In this document: positions 25,701 to 36,100 of the stretch, in pieces
Layout of the letters: the number at the start of each line of letters is the position of its first letter
Numbering within the stretch: position 1 is the first letter of the stretch
Position numbers and translations under genes: made by a program
DNA from: Plumapathes pennacea
Lineage: Eukaryota; Cnidaria; Anthozoa; Antipatharia; Myriopathidae
NCBI GenBank assembly: GCA_964036295.1
Contig: OZ038462.1
Coordinates: 25,121,863-25,185,862 of the forward strand
Direction of reading: 5' to 3'
Length of the DNA: 64,000 bases
The notes under the pieces: generated by a model
What the model was told of the DNA's origin: nothing
Databases searched by the model: none
What the model saw: the letters and a program-made list of their open reading frames with translations, nothing else

Positions 25701-28700
25701 GCATGAATACAAGAGACTCTTGTTGTACGAGCACTATATCTATCCCAGCACGAACACAAGAGACTCTTGCCCGAATACTACACTTAGTCCGTCCCGTAAT
25801 ACACGATTGAGCGCAGAAGTGTCAAAACTAATTAAAGCAGCGATGTCGCTGTACGCTCGCTTCTCTTTTAGTTGGCAGACGTTGTCTTTTTAAAAACCTT
25901 AAGATGAAAAAGATTAAAACCTTACAAACTTGTAGATGACTCCTCGCTAGCGCTACACAGGTTACTGGACAGCTTTACTCCACGCTACTATCACTGGCAA
26001 TCCTTGCACATTCTAGACAACGTTTTTACCTCCTTTTTCCCAAAATCGCCTCCAGGGTTCATTGTTGACACTATTCTGAATTGTTCCGCAGCGCAGATCG
26101 TGCACACATCTTGTTCTCCGCCCTTCTCTGCCAGCACTAGAGTTCGCTCTGGCTCCAGAACACTGTTTAAACGCTCCAGCACAGAATCATCAGCAAGTGA
26201 GATCTCGTCAGCCAGAAACACCGATCCTTCCTTCATGGCTCGCACCAGAGGCCCATCAGTCCACTCAAAAAGTCTCTCAAACTTCCCATCCTGCAAAGAA
26301 AAGAGCAGTAATAACACGCTAAATCAGCACGAAATGAGTGAGGTTCTGCTTTTACTATTCGTCACTGCCTTTTTATAAACAATTAACTCCTTTCGGCGAG
26401 AAAATATGCAGGAACAGATAATGTCCAAGGGCAAATATCCGTGCATATTTCCCAAGCAAGAAGTAGTTTTTTGTCTTAGTTTTTTTCTATTATCCTCCAC
26501 ATAATTCCTCTCACAGCGCGAGCAATGGCGCGGAGACTATGAAGTTTTTGGTGCTTTCTGGAACTGCTTTTTCGACTAGTGATTTGATTTCCTCTCCGGT
26601 AGTCGTCTCGTAATGTTTTTGGGTCAGACTGAATGAAAAAAATTGTGTTTGTTATTAATGGTAACTAGCGACAGTTCGCCAGTCGGGGATCCGCTCGAGA
26701 ACGGACGTTATTCGGTCACGTGTCACGATTCCACCAGTCACGCTCGAAAAGAAATATTTGATGGATCATAAAGCCCAGCAGGCATCGCGAGCTCACTCAC
26801 CTGCTCGTCAGCTGCCTCTGTACTGCGCACTGGCCTGAGTCCACCCAGGAAGTCTGCAGACTCTGAGTGCATGTGACAGTTTACCGAGTACAACTGCTGG
26901 CTGTTCAACGCTGCGAACAGCTGACAAATAGTGGTCTTCCCACACCTACAGTAGAAATATTTAGCTTAATATTCATAGAACACATTATAGAACACGCCAC
27001 GACACAGTCGACAACATACAAATATTCAACAAAGCATACAATAACGTAATACAGTCTACAACACATTACAACACACGGCATACAGCATAAAACAATAAAC
27101 TGTAATACATCAAACATACAATACGAACTAACACACAACACACAACATACAAACAACACAAACTAAATTCCTGGGGTGATGGCACTGAGTGATAAACGGA
27201 CTGAATATGTTCTTACCCAGTCTCGCCAACTAACAACACTGGTTCTCCAAAGTACAGAGCTCGCCCAGCCAACACGGCCAGTCGCCGCATGTTCTGCGTC
27301 CACACAATGTGAGAAAAGCCGTCCGGCAGGGGACCCATCAGTTTCGTCAAGAACTCCGAGCTAAACGGTGAAAGGCTACAAGTGTCTGGCTTGCCGAACA
27401 AAGCATTTACATCAAGTTTCCTTTTGAGATGAGTTTCAATAACTTGCTGAATGACTTCGCACTCGCTAGGGTTTCTGCAGCGGCCGGCAAGTAGCATGTA
27501 ACCTGTAAAGGAAAATATCTTGCCCTCAGTACATTTCAACAAGCGACAACAAACAAACAACTCAACACGTGCCAACAAACAAACATCTCAACACATGCTA
27601 ACAAACAAACAACTCAAAACGTGCCCGCAACAAACAAACAACTCAAGATCAGTCAGACAAAACAAGATCTAACGAGTCGTCATTCAGGTAAAACGAGTTT
27701 CAAAAAGCCGTCAGCAAGATCCAACAGTCGTCAGTCAGGTAAAACAAGTTTCAATAGCCGCCAGCAAGATCTAGCAGCTGTCAGTGAGATAAAACAAGTT
27801 TCAACGGCCGTCAGCAAGATCTAGCAGCCGTCAGTGAGATAAAACAAGTTTCAACGGCCGTCAGCAAGATCCAATAGCCATCATTCAGGTACAAAAAGTT
27901 TCAACAGCCATCAGCAAGATCCAACAGCCGTCAATGAGATAAAACAAGTTCCAACGGCTGTCAGCAAGATCTAACAACCGTCACTAAGGTAAAAGACGTT
28001 TCAACAGTCGTCAGTCAGGTAAAACGAGTTTCTCGACCTCTGAACTCTGCTCACCGTCCTCAGCCAGATGTTGGTTCCAGTCTTTGAAGCCGTGAGGTAC
28101 ATCAGGAGCCTTATTGTATCTCTCCGCCCAACGGAACAAGTCGCGCAGTGTTATGAAGCCTTGTTTCCCTGCAAACACACTCGAGCTGCGACGATGAGCC
28201 TGCAATTATAACAGTAATCGCACTCAGAAGACATAACAACATCATCGGTCAGCGGAGTCCGTCTTAAACCAGAGTTACCTGCAGGTCCAGCAGGACGGCC
28301 ACGAGTTTCTTGGCGTAGGTCAGCGGCAGACTACACCGCTGACAAAGAATGGTCTCCAGCTCACTGCTCGGCAATTCATCGAAATGAAGTTCGACGAAAC
28401 GATTGCGGAATGCTCGTGACAAAACCTGCAGTTAGAAACATGCTCAATCTATAAGTACTGATCACCCCACTAACCACATGGCATGACGACTTCAGTTGCC
28501 ATGGTGATCAAGTGCAGCTTTCTCTAATAGTCTCACCTTTCTGCCGCCATACTGTCCCGGGGGATTCTGGGTAGCAAACAGCATGAACTTGGCATGCGCG
28601 GACACGGTCTCTTGGGTTTCTGGGATAAACAGCTCTCGATTATCATCCAGCAACTAGAAAATAAACAAAACATCCAGTTCACATGCAGTTAAAATTAAAA

Positions 28701-29213
28701 ATACAGCACACGCTTCAGCCTCGTTTTCACTAGTGATGCTAGCAAAGCGCAGTGAAAACGAGGCGCGACGCGCAAGCCAATGCACAAGGATCAAAATGTT
28801 CTCTTTTCCTTGTACTTGCGTCAATCATTTTCACTTGACGCAAATCTCTTGTGTTCGCGCTTGTACTGGTGTCGCTCATTTTCACTTGACGCACATCTCT
28901 TGTGTTCGCGCCTGTACTTGCGTCGCTCGTTTTCACTTGACGTATATCTCAGGTGCTTGCACTTGTGCTTGCGTCGCCCGTTTTCACTGACACATACTTC
29001 TGTTTTTGTGCTTATGCTTGTGCTTTAATTGCACGCAAAATATTTTCTAACTCGTACAATAGTTGACCAACGGAGTTCTGGCTTTTGGGAAACTAAACTA
29101 CAACAGCTGCAGTCTTACCCTGTTGAGCGCCTCCAGAACATCACTGGGTGCCAAATTGAGCTCATCAAGGATAACCCAATGGCCTCTTCTCATGGCATCT
29201 ATAAGGACACCTA

Positions 29214-29256
<43 letters not shown>

Positions 29257-30101
29257 ACACACACAGAAACGTGTAAAACTGAGGATACGACGATCTATCT
29301 TCCGCGTAAACAAAAGCTTGCCCTTATAGACAGTATAAGAGGCAAGGAGAGTACAGGAGAGAAGATATGCTCATACACAGAAACGTATGAACTTGAGGAT
29401 AACACGGTTTGCCTTCTGTAAACACAAATTTCCCCATATAGACAATAGATCCCTTTAACGGATTTAAATGCATGATAGGTAATCAGGGCAAATAAACTGC
29501 ATATACATTCGTTTTTCTGATCGGTGGAACTTCGGAGCACTCCAAATTGTCATTTGCAAGCTTTCACTGGTTCTAGATTGTGGGCGATTTCACTAATTAA
29601 ACCAAGACTTCTCGCACGCGTCGCCGCCATGTTTCTTTGTTCTTGCTCTGATTACTCATCAAAATCCGTGAAGAGGTCTGTACAAGTAGAAAGGAGTGCA
29701 GGAGTAACTTCATACGTACAGACTCGACACTGGTGAAACCGACGATACTTTACCTTCCTTAAACACAAGCTTTCCCTTTTCATCAGACGTGTAGCTTCCC
29801 AAGTATTCCTGAATGTCAGTGTGCTCGTGATTGTTAATCCGAACGCACACGTTTCCAGACGCTTTGGCCAACCACTGGATCAGACTTGTCTTGCCCACAG
29901 AAGTTTCACCTTGGAGAAGTACTGGAAACGTCCTGTGTAAGAAAACAACATAACGTAGCAGTGTCCATATTTATGGCGAGCACCCCAAGTTATTACAAAC
30001 GTCTAAGCAAACCCGGTGACGTGGGTCACGGGGTTTTGGGGTCGGGTGTCAGTCGAATGAACATCTCCGCCACTTTTATGTGGGAGTTACCGCCACCACC
30101 C

Positions 30102-30139
<38 letters not shown>

Positions 30140-33100
30140 TAGCAAAGCGGTTGATATACAAGTCTTACCTGCCAGATACAACTCTTGCTAGATCTTGCAA
30201 ATTTGCTTTGACGGACGGTGTCAGCACATACTCGCGTGAAACCACGGGGTTCTTGTCTCCCATGGCAACCCAATATCCCTCAAACTGTGTGAACTCGCCG
30301 GAATCCTGTGGCTTGGGAAGTGGCTGCTTCAGAAGACCACTCGCGTTCACATGACCAAGAATGTGTTGGATGATCATTGACTTCACCAAGGGATGTGAAG
30401 CCCTGTCGAGCTGAGTCAGGAAACTTAAACAGAAACCCTGTAACAGATAGAATCTTACTAAACCAAGAAACCCTGTAACAAATAGAATCTTAGTAAACGA
30501 AAGAAACCCTGCGACAAACAGAATCTCACTAACTGAAGAAACCCCGCGACAAATAGCTACTACTTACTGAGTGAAAACACCCTCAACAAATCGCTGCTAC
30601 CGTTACTTACTAAGAGCGTGTTAGATTGGGTCTATTCTGGAATAAGAACAGCACTGCTGATTGGTAAAAGTATTTGGTTTGGAGCTGATTTAGGTTAAGG
30701 ATGAATCGGGAGTTGTTCAAAATGCAAGCATGGAGGTTTCTAAAACAATTTCGAACAAAATCTCTCCCAGGAAAAGCAAACCTAAGGGTCATTTTAGCTA
30801 TTTCTCTTCCGGAACAGACCCAATTGAACGCTCCCCAAGTGAAGATACACTGCAACAAAGAACTACTGGCTACCTACAGTGCTGAAGTAAGTGAAAATAC
30901 ACTGACTTCAAGAAACAGTCTCTTGGAAAGGTTCATCATTCACTTGACAAACAGAACACAAAAAGATCTACTATTATTATGTTTTGCAATTACCTCATAA
31001 AGAGATCTCAGTGTACTTGCATGGGGATTCCCTGAGGCATATCTGAGTGCACGACACAAAGTGCGCAAACTGCAAGGGAAAGAACAACAATCTCGTTGAA
31101 CAGTTAAGGTCTGGATAAAGGTTCACGAGTCCCTCTCGGAAAAAAATCATTGTAGCGTTACAATTTAACGTTCATACATGTATTAAATATCGCTGTAAAG
31201 GTCTTGGACTGCAGAATATAGATCCGATGCTTGAGCCAGTTCTATTAAATACCCACTCCCGCAAAAGTACTTTTTACAAATCCGCGAGCTTACAGCTGCC
31301 TTGCTGCTTTAATTTATACAAGCTATTCAATAGAACAGGAATGAAAAAAATCGAAGATCCCTAACACTGTATTTAAGAAAGACTCGTCTTCTACATCTCA
31401 GGAAAATTTGAGTGATATCTGAAATGCAAAAATCTTTCATCGCTCTGATGTAGATCGCACTCTACCTTTAACGTGTATGACAAATCTAATAGTAGATCTG
31501 CATTCTTCAGTCTCAGACCTTTACAACGATATATAGCAAGTATATACCTTAAATAGCAACACCACAATGTTTTTTCGGATAACAGTTTTGAGGGACGCAC
31601 GAACCTTTATCGAGACCTTAACTCGGGAGAACACTTGGGTAAGAAACAACAAAAGACTACAGAAGACTACAAACAAAACAAACGACACAACATCACTCCT
31701 AATGAAACAGCTGAGTTCTATTGTATTCTTATCGTATCATAAACCACTAACCTGTAGTGAGGCTTGTGCCCCGTCCCATCAGTCAACTTTTTGCTGGCTT
31801 CATCTTTAGCTGTCAAATAGAATCTAAAAATCCAAAATAGGGCCCGGTTTTTCAAAGCACGATTACTAGGCTAATCCTGGATTAGGTCTAAACTTTCTTG
31901 TCATATTTTTAGCCCGAAAACGTGAAAGTTTCGTCCACAACGACTTTCTTGATAATGTTTTAAGCTGGAACAAGCTTTCTAATCCACCTTCGAACAAAAC
32001 CAAGCAGTTTAATGACAGAGAGATCGAGAGAAAGAATTTCGTTAATCTTGGATTAGCTTAATCGACCTTCGAAAAACCGGGCCCATTACAGTAAATCACA
32101 ATACATTAGAAATCGTACGAGTTGTAAGTCAGACTGCAGTACAACAGTACAGTGAATACAGCAGGGTACAGTTTAGGCCATACAGTATTCTGTAAGGTGT
32201 ATATAAAGTGCAGTAGGTTAGGTAAGATAACAGTATAAAGTTGCATATACGGTCGAACCCCGCTATTTCGAACTCGGATAATTCGAAATCCCCGTTATTT
32301 CAAAGTCAAGCCGAATACCCGTGGATTTATTTCTTCAGTCATTTACTATCGGCAACTTCGAAACCCCACTATTTCGAACATTTTTTTCATGTCCCGTGAA
32401 CTTCGAAATAGCGGGTTTCGACTGTAGCTCTGGGCCCCAGGATTAACGAAATTATTTCTCTCGACCCCTCTGCCAATAACCCGCGGAGCTTTGCTCGAAG
32501 ATGGATTAAAAAGCTTGTTCCAGCTTAAAAACGCATAAAGAAAGTTGTTGTGGACGAAACCTTCACATTTTCAGGCATATAAATGACATGAAAGTTAAGA
32601 CCTAATCCAGGATTAGCCTAATCGTGCTCTGAAAAACCAGGCCCTGTAGGTCAGGCAGTAAAAAGGTGTATATGAGCACTGGCAGGTCAGAGAGGAGGGA
32701 GGCGGGCAGTCCTAGTGAATTAAACTAGAAATACGATAATCACAGATATCCCCTCGCCCTGTGTGTGGGTTTTCAGGATGCAGGATTCTTGTCTATTTTC
32801 CACCAGGATATTATTAATCGCTTACAAACCGCACATAGGCTGCTGGTTAATGAATATTGACCCGACGTCCCTTATAAGGAGTAGAATAGTTTTTGGTTAA
32901 TTTTTACATGAAGTGATGTTTGCCCTACGACTGACTGACCGACTGACATGGCGTCACATTTAGAATTTCCAAGCTTTAGTTAAGAAACAACTGAAGCAGT
33001 AGTGCAATCTGCCTTGGAAAATATCCCTCGAGTCTTTGCTGGGAGTTAGCAATGCATTCAGAAATTCCTCACCTGACTATTCCATCAACAACAGCAGCAG

Positions 33101-36100
33101 CAGGAGACAGGCCACACAGATAATCAACAACCAACGTCTTCAGGTCCCCAGTATCGCTCAATTCATCCACAAAAACCTCAGTGAACCTAAAAAAACACAC
33201 ATATCACTTTTAGATTACGTTTACTTTGTGAACAAGAAACCATGCACATAATTACAGTGGAACCCGCCTTACGATCACCTCGTTAATACGACCACTTATT
33301 TTTGCCTCGACCAAACGCCCAGCCATTTTCTTATCAGAAAACCCCATTAATCCGACCACCCGTTAATGCGACCAACGACCTCTTTTTGAAATCCCAAAGG
33401 GCTTTTCTCTTTACAAATTCACCCCGTTAATACGACCAAACAAATGGAGAGCTCCAGAGCTTTGTTTTGAAACAAGAAATTTGTAGCATTTTTTTCTTGT
33501 TTTAAAAACTCTTAGTTCTGTTGCAATAAATTACATCTGCGTTCCGGATGCTCACAAACAGTCAATAGGAAAGTGAAATTTCATCATAACTGTCATGACG
33601 TCATTTGAAAGAGGCCAACTGCAAAACTTGACCCCTACCCCGTTAATACGACCAGTATTTTTTGGCCCGTTGGTGGTCGTATTAACATGGTTCCACTGTA
33701 TCAGGGACAGTGGCATATAGTGGCAGCTGCCATGGCATACATTGCCAATGGCAGCCAAGGGTTGCTACTCTGACTGGAACTTACCTGTTTCGGATCCCTG
33801 GAGGGAGACCTTTCTTGCCAACATCCGTGGCTGGGTTCATACAGGCAAAAAGATGGAAATCTTTGTGTCTCACAACAGGCTCCAGATCACTGTTAGAAGA
33901 AAAATAAAGACAATAATTCTAATATTCTAAGCTCCTTTGACTGTTTAACTATTTTTATTATATAGACACCGCACACGAGTGTTTTACTGGGAAATATACC
34001 GTGCGTAAAATCCATACGAAACTACACCCGGGACCCGAGTGGCGTATTTTCCATATCGTGAGGATATCGTTGGCATCATTTCCCGCTTTTGCACGGTTGT
34101 TGTTTGTGCAATTTCTCATAAAACACTCGTGTCTAATATAATAAAAAGAAAATTACACGGCGGCTTGAAGATATGGATTTTATTTTCTCGTGGAAAAAAC
34201 AATATTTTACTCACTCGCGAAGCGCTCGTTCGTAAAATATTGTTTTTACCACTCGAAAATAAAATTCATATCTTCGCGCCGCCGTTTAATATCCTCTATA
34301 TATAATGTTGTAAGAAAGCACTGACCCTCTATCCAAAAGTACGACAGAGCCAGAACTGCTCTCTAACAAGCCACTCAAGCACTCCAGGGTCTCCGGCATG
34401 GCCAGGTTGATCTCATCAAGAAGCACCCATTCCCCATTTCGAATTGCTTGCACCAATGCCCCCTCCACAAAATGAAACGCTAGAGCGCTTTCGGCATTTC
34501 TTTGCTGTTTACGAGCCTGCTGTACCTTCTGGACAAACCCTTGCCACTTCACAAGAAGAACGCTGAGTGGAATCTCATCAACTTCTAAAAATTAACATTT
34601 GCGACAGAAGAAAATGTAAGTTAATGGTTTGATAAACCCTCAATACAGTATAAAGTATTATGTTTCAGGGTAGACATTGCTATGGGGAAAACTGGTGTTT
34701 GTAATGTCACCAACAGAAACAAAACTTTTGACAAGATAGTCTTAATGTTAAGTAATTGGAACAAATAGATCGTCAGTTTCATTTGACTGTCAGGAAGACC
34801 CTTTTCAATCATTGGTATCAAAAAAAGGTATGTAGTGCTGTATGATCTGATGGCACCTACCATTTGCCGTGCTGGTCATCAGCTTGTTTGCTGCAGACTT
34901 GTGACAATGCAGCATGAGTTTAAACAGCACTTCCCACTGGCCTTGTGCAAAACAGTGTTGCACATGGCTCAGAAATTTTGTATTCTGTTTCCTGGAGAAG
35001 GTCTGGCAAAAGAGCTTCTCAAACTGCTCTCTGAGAGGACTGACAAGCTGCTTCATGTCCACTGGTTTGAAGCCGCCCAGCAGGTCTGTACTGTCACTCT
35101 GTTGACTCATGTTGATAACCCGTAACTTGTAGCCACACTGCTGCCCAAGATACTGCACCAAGGACGTCTTGCCTGTCCCTGTCTCTCCCACCAACAAAAC
35201 TGGTTCCTGGTTTCTAATGCAAGCTGCAACTCTTTCTAGAAGCAGAAGGGCATGCCTTGTGTGTGCAAACTTGCCCGCTTGAGGTTTGATGTACAACTTT
35301 GTCTCACTTTTCCGGTTGAGAGTGATTCTTCCCACAGTCAATGAGAGTGTGGAGGTGTGAACCCTTGGCTTGTAGCTGTTATGAAAAAACTCCACTCTGT
35401 CTTTGCTCAGGCCCAGTTTGGCACCAACAGCCATGCTGAGCTTGTAGCGAATCTCGTTGTTTGGCAGGGTGGCACTGAAACAGTCTTGGGCTTCAAGAAA
35501 TATGTCCTGTGCACTGGACAACAACGGGGCATCTCTCGTTGTCGAGGCAATTCTGCTACACCACTTCATGAAGTCTCGAGTTGTGCTGAGGCGGTGATCA
35601 TGTGTCAGTTGGGAAGTGTTTGTCTCTCCACTACAGCTCAGTTTTGGGTCTGTAGAGAGCATGCAGAACACATCGACAAGCTTTGCTGTGATTGGCGTCA
35701 GATCAGGGTACCTTTCACACAAAATCTGTAATAAGAAGAAAAAAATATAGTGGAAATCTTGCTAAGTGAGTTCCTGCATGTATAGTGTTATCATTAAAAT
35801 GAGTTTCATGTTACCATGGTTAGTTCTTCCTTTGACAAGGGTTCAGTGTACACCATAGCCCACAGCCTTTCTAAAGTTAATGAGTTGGCAGAAGCCTGAT
35901 GACTAAATCCAGCAGACCCTGCATGTGTCCTGTAAAACAAAATGGACAACAACATATTAGCCATGCATCATTAAATTTGTATGTATAAAATGACATATCT
36001 ATGTGACATTACACTCTGGCTGCATTATAGCTGAGCACATGTGTAATACTGTACATATTTATAAGTTATTGTAGCTTTGAGTAAATGTGCCTTAGTTACA

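Noticed and set aside
35357..35731. Plus-strand 124-codon frame
   Set aside because: It is the antisense shadow of midasin exon 34861-35725.
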